A stretch of DNA of 64,000 nt from Flectonema sp. DT1601 (Eukaryota > Euglenozoa > Diplonemea > Diplonemida > Diplonemidae), in NCBI GenBank assembly GCA_964019425.1, contig OZ025858.1:124001-188000 (forward strand), read 5' to 3'. Made by a program: the position numbers and the translations under genes. Positions 30,296 through 39,725 of the stretch are shown here, piece by piece. Each line of letters begins with the position of its first letter. Position 1 is the first letter of the stretch. The notes beneath the pieces are model-generated. The model was not told the origin of the DNA. It worked only from the letters and a program-made list of their open reading frames with translations, and did not search any database.

Positions 30296-31945
30296 ATGAA
30301 GACAGCACACGCCCCTGATTCTCAATTACCGGAATTAGACTTGGGGTACCTCGTTGATATTTATCGTCACTACGATGATTTTATCTTAGACCCAATAAAG
30401 TCTCAGGGAACAGTGGAACACATTATAAAAGGAACAAAGCCGGGAATCGAACCTGTTGAGCTGAAAACAATCATCCCTAGAAGTAAAGAACGTGAACGAG
30501 AGAGAGAGAGAACTCGAAGGAGTGATAAATACGAAAAAGCCAGAGTTGGTCATTCAGTTGTTGGAAAAGATGAATTTGAACACAACTTTAGAAGGTTTTC
30601 AAACTGTCTTTTCAAGAAGGGATTTCCTTGGAGCAACGTCACTGTCATTGGTGGCGGAATTGTCTCCTGTCTGCTGGGATCTGACATCGGATTCGAAGGC
30701 TCTGATATCGATCTTTACATATATGGTATTAGTGACCTTACTGTATTCGTTGAGAAAGTAAAGTCTATTATAAACTTCCTAAAGCAATCAATTCCTGATA
30801 GGGAATGTATTCTAATTAAAACTCCTTGTACGGTAAGTGTCTGTTTTGGATATCCCTACAGAACAGTTCAAATTATTATCGGAAATTGGTACTCAATTGG
30901 ACATCTCCTATCTACTGTTGACATAGCCCCTACTGGTGTTGCATATGATGGAGAGCGTGTGTACACAAATAGAAGAGGTCAGTTTGGTTGGAATTCCAGA
31001 GCGTCGTTCCCCTCAGAACGAGCAGTGACTGTGAGAGGGGCAAAAGAATATCCTAACAGGTTGCTTAAGTATTCAAAGAGAGGTTTTGCTGTTGTTGATC
31101 CCGGAGCAAATCCAAGCGCCAGCCTCCTCTGTCGAACATCAGGTACTCCCGCTACCGTAGAAAAATTAGGTATTCAGGTAGCAACTAATTTAAAACACAG
31201 TCGCAAAATGATCTCTACTTTGGCTGTATTGACGTCAAAGTCAGTTCCGTGTGATCTTTTCTTTGTAGTATTTGCATTTATAAATGGCAAGTCAAAACCA
31301 AAGGCACGCAAACCAGAACAAGACGAAATGCCTCAAGACTTACCGTTTGGAAAATGGTGGGATACAGAAAGACTAGCATCATGGGCTGAATGGAAAGAAT
31401 CGACGTCAATTAGCTATGACTGCTATGGAGGCAGTTATACTACGGCACGTTACAGACGTATTAAGCTTGACGAGGATTGGGAACTCGGTGTGATTCCTGT
31501 CATCACGTCACCATACACATGTTCAAATTATCACACATGCAAGTATCTCAGTGCGTCAAAAACTGCTTTGGATTTAGATGCTAAAATCAAAGAAATGTTG
31601 AAAGAGGATACGTTAGTTGAGGCTATCAGTATTGCTTTGTTACGTGATCTTCCTATTCCTGATGATATTCCGATTTCAATTCCGTTTAAACTGATAACCT
31701 ACGACAGGTGTAGAACTTTTAACAGACACTTTCAATTCCGCGGATGTTATGGTAAATGGAAACCATTTATAACACGTGGTGAGGCTCGTAGAGTCATTCC
31801 ACAAAGGAGAAACCGTGGTAGAATGGTTGAGAAGGTCAATCGCCGTTGTCAGAACAAACTCAAACAACGCGGCATTCCAGAAAACAGGAATAGTAAAACT
31901 TACTCAAAGAGAATTCTCGCTGAGATAATTGATATAAATTACTAA
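30296..31945 (+). CDS. nucleotidyltransferase-like protein, 549 aa
   Basis: Residues ~115-300 match a widespread but poorly characterised family with a nucleotidyltransferase-type core. The VIGGGIVSCLLG strand-turn-helix is followed by GSDIDLYIYG (135-144), which supplies the two Asp of the G-S-x-D-x-D metal site. The family-typical VAYDGERVYTNRRGQ and LLKYSKRGFAVVDPG blocks come later. What it modifies is unknown. Between residues ~64 and 75 there is an Arg/Glu repeat (SKERERERERTRR). The downstream half is unique. The start at 30296 was chosen over an in-frame upstream ATG at 30173, because the intervening 120 nt look like a poly-T/A leader ending in CCACAG 19 nt before 30296. Confidence 0.65.
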   Translation: MKTAHAPDSQLPELDLGYLVDIYRHYDDFILDPIKSQGTVEHIIKGTKPGIEPVELKTIIPRSKERERERERTRRSDKYEKARVGHSVVGKDEFEHNFRRFSNCLFKKGFPWSNVTVIGGGIVSCLLGSDIGFEGSDIDLYIYGISDLTVFVEKVKSIINFLKQSIPDRECILIKTPCTVSVCFGYPYRTVQIIIGNWYSIGHLLSTVDIAPTGVAYDGERVYTNRRGQFGWNSRASFPSERAVTVRGAKEYPNRLLKYSKRGFAVVDPGANPSASLLCRTSGTPATVEKLGIQVATNLKHSRKMISTLAVLTSKSVPCDLFFVVFAFINGKSKPKARKPEQDEMPQDLPFGKWWDTERLASWAEWKESTSISYDCYGGSYTTARYRRIKLDEDWELGVIPVITSPYTCSNYHTCKYLSASKTALDLDAKIKEMLKEDTLVEAISIALLRDLPIPDDIPISIPFKLITYDRCRTFNRHFQFRGCYGKWKPFITRGEARRVIPQRRNRGRMVEKVNRRCQNKLKQRGIPENRNSKTYSKRILAEIIDINY

Positions 31946-32362
31946 TACACGGCAGACAGTACTTGTTTAATCCCTTGTGATGAAATATCTTTATAGAAGA
32001 CCCTTGTAGCGGTCTTTTTCTTTTTGTTTTGTTTATTTGGTAGTTTTTGTGCCCGCTACTAACCACTTCATGTTGCTCTACGATTACTTGAGGGGGGCAC
32101 CTCGCACTTGAAAATGTACAAAATCTTTTGGTACATTAAATTCTTTGTTTTAATTAAGAAGATTGATTCCTGATGGAGAGCAAGTCAAACTCATTATGCC
32201 CTAACCTTCTTTTGGCAGCTTACCCAGGAATTTTATTTATTTATTCCTCTCTTTTTTATTTGTTTGCTGGCTCAAGTTCTTTTTGTAAGCAACTAGTACT
32301 TTCTATTGAAGAAGTATTATCAACACGTTTACCCAAATACTCTCACAGGAATTATTATATAT
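31946..32362. other. intergenic
   Basis: No gene seen. Ends in TACTCTCACAG at 32338-32348, the likely acceptor for DPH1. Confidence 0.6.
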
Positions 32363-33580
32363 ATGTCTTGCGAATCTACAGCATGTTGTGTTGTGGAACA
32401 ACCAGAAAAAGCAGCAGTTAAGAAACCAGCAAGACGGGTTGTAGGTCGTGCGAGAACGATTCCAAAGGAGATTCTTGAAGATGAAAATTTAAACAAAATG
32501 ATAAGTGAATTGCCTTCTCATTATGGGTTTGAAATTCACAAAACGGTATGGAGGATAAAAGAAAGCGGAGCCAAGAAAGTAGCACTCCAATTTCCAGAAG
32601 GACTGTTATTATTTGCTCCATTAATTGCTGTGATTCTTGAAAAGAGTTGCGGAATAGCATGCGTCCTACTTGGAGACGTAACCTACGGTGCTTGCTGTGT
32701 CGATGACTGGGCAGCCAAGGCTTTAGGAGCAACCTTTTTAGTTCATTACGGTCACAGTTGTTTAATCTCTATAAAAGACTCCGTACTTGATAATATGATG
32801 TATGTATTCGTAGAGATCCGTGTTGATATTGAACATTTTATAGAGACTGTTAAAACTTTAATACCTAAAGAGAAGAGAGTAGTACTCGGAGCCACTATAC
32901 AGTTTGCTAGCTGTATGAGAGGTTCAATAAAACCGTTGAGTGATTTCTTTGATACTCCACCAACAGTACCACAATCTCGTCCGTTGTCAAGTGGTGAAGT
33001 TCTCGGATGTACATCACCGAAGTTGAATGGAAATGATCATGATTGTATTGTGTTTGTTGCTGATGGTAGATTTCACATGGAATCACTTATGATCCATAAC
33101 TCAACTTTACAAGCATTTTTATACAATCCCTACACTAAGGTATTGTCAGAAGAATCTTACGACCACGATAGGATGAGAAAGACTCGTCAACTTGCTATTG
33201 ATACAGCTCGTCGTTCTCAACGGTGGGGTGTTGTTTTAGGTACTCTTGGCCATCAAGGATCACCTGCGGTGCTCTCAAGAGTTCAACAAATATTAGATCT
33301 GAAAGAGTTACCATACACTGTGGTGTTATTATCAGAAGTGTTTCCTGCTAAATTAGATCTTTTTACTGATGTTCAATCTTGGGTTCAAATATCATGCCCT
33401 CGACTGTCAATAGATTGGGGAGCTCAATTCAACACTCCCCTTTTATCAGCTTTCGAATTCGAAGTAGCAATGGGAACAGCAGTTATGCCTGACGTGTATC
33501 CAATGGATTGGTATTCCAATGGGGGTGGTCCGTGGGCTGTTAATACAGACAAAACTCTTGATGAAAGTTTAGTTAAATAA
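32363..33580 (+). CDS. DPH1: diphthamide biosynthesis protein 1
   Basis: With DPH2, DPH1 forms the noncanonical radical-SAM 4Fe-4S enzyme that adds 3-amino-3-carboxypropyl to a His of elongation factor 2, the first step of diphthamide synthesis. The 405-aa protein shows the three conserved cluster-cysteine contexts: DVTYGACCVDDWAAKALG, GEVLGCTSPKL and WVQISCPRLSIDWG. FVADGRFHMESLMI and QFPEGLL are also family signatures, and the pattern fits DPH1 rather than DPH2. Translation starts at the ATG 14 nt after CTCTCACAG, not at the in-frame ATG at 32306, which lies upstream of the acceptor. The C-terminus is slightly short compared with animal DPH1. Confidence 0.9.
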   Translation: MSCESTACCVVEQPEKAAVKKPARRVVGRARTIPKEILEDENLNKMISELPSHYGFEIHKTVWRIKESGAKKVALQFPEGLLLFAPLIAVILEKSCGIACVLLGDVTYGACCVDDWAAKALGATFLVHYGHSCLISIKDSVLDNMMYVFVEIRVDIEHFIETVKTLIPKEKRVVLGATIQFASCMRGSIKPLSDFFDTPPTVPQSRPLSSGEVLGCTSPKLNGNDHDCIVFVADGRFHMESLMIHNSTLQAFLYNPYTKVLSEESYDHDRMRKTRQLAIDTARRSQRWGVVLGTLGHQGSPAVLSRVQQILDLKELPYTVVLLSEVFPAKLDLFTDVQSWVQISCPRLSIDWGAQFNTPLLSAFEFEVAMGTAVMPDVYPMDWYSNGGGPWAVNTDKTLDESLVK

Positions 33581-34000
33581 AATAATTATATCGGTGGTAG
33601 GCATAGGAAGTTATTGTTAGGTTCTCTTGAAGGAATTAAGAGCTAAAAACCCATCAGGGAGTTCGTCTTTCTTAGATCCGATTGAGAATATTTGATTTCA
33701 ACCTTGGTTGCTACAAGGACATCGTTATCGACTACCCCAATGCAGTGGTAGTTTTCTTTCTTTCTTTCTTTTTTTTTTTTTTTTTTTTTTTCAAAAAAAA
33801 ATCATTTTTTATTACCTGCACCTGATTAGGAATGACAGCAACTGTTTGTTGTTTTGTTTTTGTAATCTCGTGGTAACAATTATTTATGTTTTTTTTTTCC
33901 CCTTTCCAGCAACTTCATAAAAACCGAATCTACCGAAACGCTTACAAATAAATAACACTGTCAGCTATGAATTTATTTTAATTCAAACACAGGCTATAGC
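33581..34000. other. intergenic with splice-acceptor signal
   Basis: A T run with a few C (about 33751-33792), poly-A, and the acceptor CAAACACAG at 33984-33992. No gene seen. Confidence 0.6.
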
Positions 34001-34735
34001 ATGACAGATGGGTTGGATGATGACTCTGCTCGGGCACTCCACATGAAATACGTGAAGATGGAGGCTGAAGCAGAAGAAGCACATCGGTCTGCACGAAACG
34101 ACTTACAACAAATAAGAAACGAGTATCGAAGAGTGCTTCAGAAAAGAGAACAAGAACTGGCATCGAATATGCAAGCAACTGACAATGAGCTTAGAGAATC
34201 TAGAGAAACGATCCAAGAACAAAATAAAATAATAGAAACACTGCAGGACACGATTAGTGAATTGAAAAAAGAATTAGAAGAAGAAAGAGGAACAAGGGCA
34301 GGCGATAATGACCCAGCCAGCGTATCTCAACTTCTTCAAGTTATTGAACACCAAAAGACGATAATGGAAGTACTTGAGCATCGAATAGAGGAGGGTGAAG
34401 CTCGACTTAATGACAAAGACCAGCAAGACTTAACAGATAAGATCGCGACTTTAGAATTTGCATCGTACGTCGACCCGACGAGTCTTCCTTGGGCTCGACC
34501 TGTTTTAAACCGACAACACCATCGTGCTACCAATAAAAAATTAATAGTTGAGGAAGTTGATAACCCCGTTCCTGTTAAAGTACAAGAACGTCACAAATGT
34601 CCTGACCGTGCTTCCATCGGTCCCAAACACAGACAAGCCGTAGCGGATGCTGGAAGACGAGTAGAAGAAGAAATCCTTCGCAAAAAGGCTGAGTCTCATT
34701 TGCAAGACAAATATAGAATCTCTCCTCAAGCATAG
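34001..34735 (+). CDS. coiled-coil protein, 244 aa
   Basis: Residues ~10-150 are highly charged heptad-like sequence (Glu/Lys/Arg/Gln with Leu and Ile spacing), giving a long predicted coiled coil. The remainder is basic, with a Pro/Arg block (WARPVLNRQHHRATNKK). No signal peptide or membrane segment. Family not identifiable by eye; cytoskeletal or ciliary proteins often look like this. The ATG lies 8 nt after a CACAG acceptor. Confidence 0.65.
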   Translation: MTDGLDDDSARALHMKYVKMEAEAEEAHRSARNDLQQIRNEYRRVLQKREQELASNMQATDNELRESRETIQEQNKIIETLQDTISELKKELEEERGTRAGDNDPASVSQLLQVIEHQKTIMEVLEHRIEEGEARLNDKDQQDLTDKIATLEFASYVDPTSLPWARPVLNRQHHRATNKKLIVEEVDNPVPVKVQERHKCPDRASIGPKHRQAVADAGRRVEEEILRKKAESHLQDKYRISPQA

Positions 34736-34887
34736 CAAAAGGTTTTAAAAAAAAAAAAAAAAAAAAAAAGATACCTCAGATTATTATTATTTCCGTTTTT
34801 CTTGTTTTAAAAACTTTTTCAGGTTGAAAGCCGTTATTTCTTATGGTCATGCCGTGAGTTTATGGAATAAAAGGCTATCTGAAAAAT

Positions 34888-34922
<35 letters not shown>

Positions 34923-35307
34923 CGGTTAATTAAGAATATCCTTCCTTAAGCCAACCCAACACGTCAATTTAATACCTCCGACACACGTGAAGAAGAAAAA
35001 AGTTTTTAAAAAAAAACTTAAAATCACATCACAGTTTCTGATGTCTATATTATTTCCATGTCAAGTTCCCACAGGTTGATAGAACGCATGTTGCTATTGC
35101 ACTGCATCCTCGAGAACGGTGTTGTGAAATGCGTTGTAACTGCACTCACTTCTCTTACCACTCCATTACATCCTTCCCATAAATATTAGTGAGCACGTCG
35201 GAGGAAGCTTTGGATATGTTGTACTGTGTTGTGGCTGAGGTGTTCCGAATGAAGCTGTTTTTTATTATTCGATTGTCCCCCACAGAAATTAAGAAACTCA
35301 CTACAAG
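34736..35307. other. intergenic with homopolymers and a gene fragment
   Basis: Contains a 22-A run near 34747-34769, a T run of more than 30 nt at about 34889-34922, a short duplicated piece of the next gene (listed separately), and the acceptor CCCCCACAG at 35277-35285. Confidence 0.6.
35094..35170 (+). pseudogene. fragment duplicated from the downstream cysteine-rich gene
   Basis: GCATCCTCGAGAACGGTGTT and its flanks (about 35100-35137) match codons of the Cys-rich gene at 35494-35532 with two mismatches in about 38 nt. It is not part of an open frame with a start. The sequence just after it (CACTTCTCTTACCACTCCA) also resembles 39686-39705, beyond the LRR gene, suggesting repeated duplication in this neighbourhood. 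Confidence 0.6.
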
Positions 35308-36297
35308 ATGTCACTCAGAATCCTTGTTGGAAGTATGCTCGTTGCTGGTAGTGGGGCTCTCATTGTTCCAGCGGGAAGTTGCGCTGCGACTTTGTGTCCC
35401 GCAGGAAATATCTGTGTTGAGAACGACCAGGGTGAGGGTAGTTGTGTTGAGCACCCTTGCAACCTCATCGACTGTACGCCCGACAAGCCGCAGTGCATCC
35501 TCGAGAACGGTGTTGTGAAATGTGTTGCGTTGGAGCCGATTGGCAAGTGTGCGACTGTCCGATGCCCTGCCGGTACCAGCTGCTACGAGAACAAGAGGGG
35601 ACGGGTAAGCTGCAAATCAGACTGCGAGACCAGCTGCGGAAACTTCGTGCCACACAAGTGGAAGGGAAGAGATGACGGAGACAACTGCTGCAACAAGTGC
35701 AAATGCAGAAACGGGAAGCTTCGCTGCACGGAGAAGGCTTGCGATTCGAAGAAGGAGAAGAAGCAGTGCGAGGGATGCTCTTACAACTGCTTCACCCACG
35801 AAGTGTGGTCTGACAAGAAGAGAGAGTGGTGTTGCAAGAACAAGATGCTCGGATGCCCGACCACCGAGAGCCTCGCTCTTGGAGAAGTATGTCATCAGTT
35901 CTGTGAAGACGGTTCATGCCCTCCAATCAACAAGCGTGATGAATGTGGAAAGGGAGAATGCATTTCAGTTTCCGGCATCCGGTTCAACTCGCTGCTCACT
36001 TGCCAGCTTCCGGTGGGTGCGACTTGTTTCCAGTTCTGTGAGACTGGAAACTGCGCTCCTGTAAATGCCAAGGAACACTGCACAACTGGTACGGAGTGCA
36101 AGTCGATTGGTGGGATCGGATTCGACTCTCACCACACTTGTCAGGAAGTTCTGGCTGTTGGAGATGCCTGCTACCAATTCTGTGAAGATGGTTCTTGCAA
36201 GCCTGTCAACAGACGTGATGATTGCCCAAAGGGTACTGAATGCAAGTCCAACGGAGGAATTGGGTTCAACTCCCACGAAACCTGCCAGACTCTGTGA
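35308..36297 (+). CDS. secreted cysteine-rich repeat protein, 329 aa
   Basis: Starts with a signal peptide (MSLRILVGSMLVAGSGA) and then has more than 45 cysteines, so a disulfide-rich extracellular or surface protein is likely. The N-terminal half has C-P-x-G-x-x-C type motifs like EB/follistatin-like modules. The last ~140 residues hold three tandem repeats of about 44 residues, each with QFCE(D/T)G(S/N)C, then an (D/E)xC and a final TCQ. No enzyme motif is present. Third-codon positions are much richer in G and C than in neighbouring genes, which may mean strong expression or a different origin. A 22-nt leader follows a CCCACAG acceptor. Function unknown. Confidence 0.7.
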   Translation: MSLRILVGSMLVAGSGALIVPAGSCAATLCPAGNICVENDQGEGSCVEHPCNLIDCTPDKPQCILENGVVKCVALEPIGKCATVRCPAGTSCYENKRGRVSCKSDCETSCGNFVPHKWKGRDDGDNCCNKCKCRNGKLRCTEKACDSKKEKKQCEGCSYNCFTHEVWSDKKREWCCKNKMLGCPTTESLALGEVCHQFCEDGSCPPINKRDECGKGECISVSGIRFNSLLTCQLPVGATCFQFCETGNCAPVNAKEHCTTGTECKSIGGIGFDSHHTCQEVLAVGDACYQFCEDGSCKPVNRRDDCPKGTECKSNGGIGFNSHETCQTL

Positions 36298-37450
36298 GAA
36301 AGTTCTTGCTTTGTCTCGGGCTGGAAAGTATTTTAGCTCTCCCTCTCCCTCTCCCTCTCGCTTTTATTTTATTTTATTTTATTTTATTTTATTTTATTTT
36401 ATTTTATTTTATTTTATTTTATTTTATTTTATTTTATTTTATTTTATTTTATTTTATTTTATTTTATTTTATTTAGTTTTAATTACTGTTTCCTTTCTTT
36501 TGATCCTTCCAAAGAAAGATATTTTTGTCCTTGTTTGCAATATCTGACAGAGCCGCTCGGGGAATCTTTCCCGCGAAATTTGCTTTGCAGGAGGCATCAG
36601 GAACGTTTTCCTTAACGACCAGTTGCAACATGCTGCTGACAACGATGAGACATTCGTGATTCCTCCTTTCTTCATCCACGCATGAGTTATTCTTTTTTCG
36701 ATTCATGTTAACGATCAGCTGCACAAGCGGCTGACAAGGATGGAACCGCCGCGTGGTTCTTCCTTTTTAAAATCCACTTCAAATGGTTACCGAAACATTA
36801 TTTTAGTGATTACTTTACTGTTTTTGTGTGAGCTTTGATTCTTCTCACTCAGGAGTAGTTGTTCTTAAATATCTTTTTATTTTAAAAGAACGAACTTGTT
36901 TCCTGTTGATCACTTTTTCTTTTTTGTTTCCATTATTTTATTATTATTTCTAATTAAAACTTCCCTTCCTTGCTGCTACAAAACACCTTTTTTTGTACAA
37001 GTAAACGATAATTGGAACTGTTGCGTTCCTTTCTTCTACTGGGCAGTAGTCTGACACGAACTTCATTAATTGTGAGAAAATACTTTTGTATCATCGATTT
37101 CTGTTTTTACAGGTAAATGACAAACCGATGTAAAGGAGGAAAGCAAAACCAAATAAAATAAAAAGAGGCGGATTGGTTGTTTTTCTTGCTTTTGTTAGTT
37201 CTTATCCTTGAGAAGTTAAAATCCGTAACTGTTCAAAGGAATTGTTTACAAACAGAGTAGAGCCGTAATAGTATTTTATAGGAAATTACAACCACAGAAT
37301 ATGTTGCACTATTCAGGAATGGAAGCTGCTTTTGAGTTTTCCCTTATTACTTTACGATTGTTGCCGCCGTTTGGAACACTTCAGTAAGATTAATAACTCT
37401 CTTTTCCTCTCAGTAGATAACTAAAAAAAAAGGAAGCAAAGAAAACAACA
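36298..37450. other. 3' flank and intergenic, with satellite and short duplication
   Basis: After a (CTCTCC)n stretch comes the TTTTA microsatellite. Two diverged copies of a ~65-bp block follow at about 36614-36680 and 36709-36774 (both begin AACGAYCAGYTGCA). No gene seen; a TTTTCCTCTCAG acceptor ends at 37413. Confidence 0.6.
36361..36475. repeat. TTTTA pentanucleotide microsatellite
   Basis: About 22 uninterrupted copies of TTTTA (TTTTATTTTATTTTA...), preceded by CTCTCC repeats. It is 60 bp past the stop codon of the Cys-rich gene, so probably in its 3' UTR. Confidence 0.95.
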
Positions 37451-38977
37451 ATGCAAGTTTTCGTGACGTGTCCGGATTTAGGACTCCCAGCGGTGTCAGT
37501 CACAGTTGGTGCTGATTCTGTTGTGAGCGACGTGTTGACGGCAGCGGCTGGCGAGTGGGATGTCGATCCGGATGAAGTTGAACTGTCGTTCGCTGGTGAT
37601 GCCCTTTGCGACAGTGATCGGCTGGCAGATCGTGGAGTGGGTGCAGACAGCGAGTTTGAAATGCGGCAGAAGCTGGTTCGGATCTTCGGTAAATGCTGGT
37701 TTGTTGATGATAAAAAAAGGGAGAAGCTTCTTCTTTGGATGAGAGACCACATTACGGAGGATTTATGTCTGGACACTCCCACATTCTCGGTGGATGGTTG
37801 CCTCAATATTGACGAAGGGTTGCTTCCTTCAGATGCCAAACAGATTTCCTTCCGCCATTCAAATTGCAACAACACAGTCATCTCACAAGTTACTGCTATT
37901 GAAGATAATTTCTGTAAAAGTTTAGAAATCACTTCTGTTGACCTTTCAGGTCTTAGTAGTGTCACCAGTATTGGGCATGAATTTTTGAATGAGTGTTCAC
38001 AACTCACTGCTGTTGACCTTTCAGGTCTTAGTAGTGTCACCAGTATTGGGCATGAATTTTTGAATGAGTGTTCACAACTCACTTCTGTTGACCTTTCAGG
38101 TCTTAGTAGTGTCACCAGTATTGGGCATGAATTTTTGTCTTATTGTTCACAACTCACTTCTGTTGACCTTTCAGGTCTTAGTAGTGTCGCAAGTATTGGA
38201 AGTTATTTTTTGTTACGTTGTTCAGAAATAACTTCTGTTGACCTTTCGGGTCTTAATGGTGTCACCAGTATTGGGGATGAATTTTTGTCTTGTTGTTCAC
38301 AACTCACTTCTGTTGACCTTTCAGGTCTTAGTAGTGTCACCAGTATTGGAAATTATTTTTTGCGTGAGTGTTCACAAATCGCTTCTGTTGACCTTTCTGG
38401 TCTTAATAGTGTCACCAGTATTGGGCATGGTTTTTTGTCTTATTGTTCACAACTCACTTCTGTTGACCTTTCAGGTCTTAGTAGTGTCACCAGTATTGGA
38501 AATTATTTTTTGCGTGAGTGTTCAGAAATCGCTTCTGTTGACCTTTCAGGTCTTAGTAGTGTCACAAGTATTGGAAGTTATTTTTTGTTACGTTGTTCAG
38601 AAATAACTTCTGTTGACCTTTCTGGTCTTAATAGTGTCACCAGTATTGGGCATGATTTTTTGTCTTATTGTTCACAACTCACTTCTGTTGACCTTTCAGG
38701 TCTTAGTAGTGTCACCAGTATTGGGCATGAATTTTTGAGTGAGTGTTCACAACTCACTGCTGTTGACCTTTCAGGTCTTAGTAGTGTCACAAGTATTGGA
38801 AAATGTTTTTTGTTACGTTGTTCAGAAATAACTTCTGTTGACCTTTCAGGTCTTAATAGTGTGAAGAAAATTGGTGAGAGCTTCCTCGTTAATTGCAGAG
38901 CACTGGAATCTGTTCAGCTGCCTCAAAATAATGTTGCTCTCTTTGAACAGTCTGTGAAAGCTGCGATTAATCATTAA
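37451..38977 (+). CDS. ubiquitin-like domain plus 13 leucine-rich repeats, 508 aa
   Basis: Residues 1-75 look like a ubiquitin-like beta-grasp domain (start MQVFVTCPDLGLPAVSVTVG; a conserved LSFAGDALCDSDRLADRGVG loop parallels ubiquitin's IFAGKQLEDGRTLSDYNI). A linker of ~85 residues follows. Then 13 LRRs of exactly 25 residues run from ~163 to ~487, consensus TSVDLSGLSSVTSIGxxFLxxC plus three residues, with an invariant Cys, resembling BspA-like LRRs. The repeats are almost identical in DNA (75-bp period), so they are young or homogenised. No signal peptide or membrane anchor. It may be an intracellular recognition or ubiquitin-pathway adaptor; this is inference. Leader 37 nt after a CTCTCAG acceptor. 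Confidence 0.7.
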   Translation: MQVFVTCPDLGLPAVSVTVGADSVVSDVLTAAAGEWDVDPDEVELSFAGDALCDSDRLADRGVGADSEFEMRQKLVRIFGKCWFVDDKKREKLLLWMRDHITEDLCLDTPTFSVDGCLNIDEGLLPSDAKQISFRHSNCNNTVISQVTAIEDNFCKSLEITSVDLSGLSSVTSIGHEFLNECSQLTAVDLSGLSSVTSIGHEFLNECSQLTSVDLSGLSSVTSIGHEFLSYCSQLTSVDLSGLSSVASIGSYFLLRCSEITSVDLSGLNGVTSIGDEFLSCCSQLTSVDLSGLSSVTSIGNYFLRECSQIASVDLSGLNSVTSIGHGFLSYCSQLTSVDLSGLSSVTSIGNYFLRECSEIASVDLSGLSSVTSIGSYFLLRCSEITSVDLSGLNSVTSIGHDFLSYCSQLTSVDLSGLSSVTSIGHEFLSECSQLTAVDLSGLSSVTSIGKCFLLRCSEITSVDLSGLNSVKKIGESFLVNCRALESVQLPQNNVALFEQSVKAAINH

Positions 38978-39249
38978 ATGTAAAGTGTTGAATTGTTTCT
39001 TGGTTGTTATTTTAGTTTTTTTATTTCAGTTTGGGAGCTGAAAAGAGTAAAATAGTTGTGTGTTTCCCAATTTCCGTGTAGTTTAAATTAAAGCCGTTTC
39101 CTTTTTTTTTTTCCTTTTCTCCGCCGATATCGGGACGGAAGTTATTTACAGCATTTTCGTAAAATACATCAAACGAAAGTTATTTTATAGTGTTCATTCT
39201 TTTATCAGACTTACTTTCAAGCCTTTCCCTGTTTTCAATAAATCTTAAA

Positions 39250-39384
39250 CTTACCCGCCATTCCTCGCGGTGCCGATCCTCCCCAAGGGAAGATCAGCGC
39301 ATCAATGTTCTTGAAGCAGATGCTCTAAGGCAGATGCTCGAGGAGATTGAGAAGGGCAGCTCATCTCTCAGTTTGGGTAGATAA
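39250..39384 (+). pseudogene. possible remnant of a protein-coding gene
   Basis: A GC-richer patch in AT-rich DNA. One frame reads LPAIPRGADPPQGKISASMF to a stop; another reads INVLEADALRQMLEEIEKGS to a TAA at 39382-39384. Both look like protein, which suggests a decayed or spliced coding fragment. Homologue unknown. Confidence 0.3.
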
Positions 39385-39725
39385 TACGACAGTCTCTGTG
39401 GTTGTTTTAGAAAACAGATGTGTGTTCGCTCACACGTTCTTAACAAGTGTTTACTGGTTGCCATTGACCACCTTTTATTTTTGAGATGTTCCTACTCCCT
39501 TGCATGGGTAAGCACAAAGCTAAACCCTGCTGCTTCTTTTCGTTGTTCTTTTACTTTGAATTGTTTTCTATCCTTCATCATCTTCTTTCTTTCATCAGGT
39601 GCAAAAGGAATGCGTATCTAATTACCGAGTACAAAGTTTTTATATTTATCACTCAAATTTACTAACTCCGTAGATGTGTACTCATTTCTCTTGCCACTCC
39701 AGAACAGGAAAACTTCTGAAAATGT

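Noticed and set aside
30430-30500. Minus-strand box-B-like GGTTCGATTCCC
   Set aside because: It lies inside a conserved coding frame and lacks the other tRNA arms.
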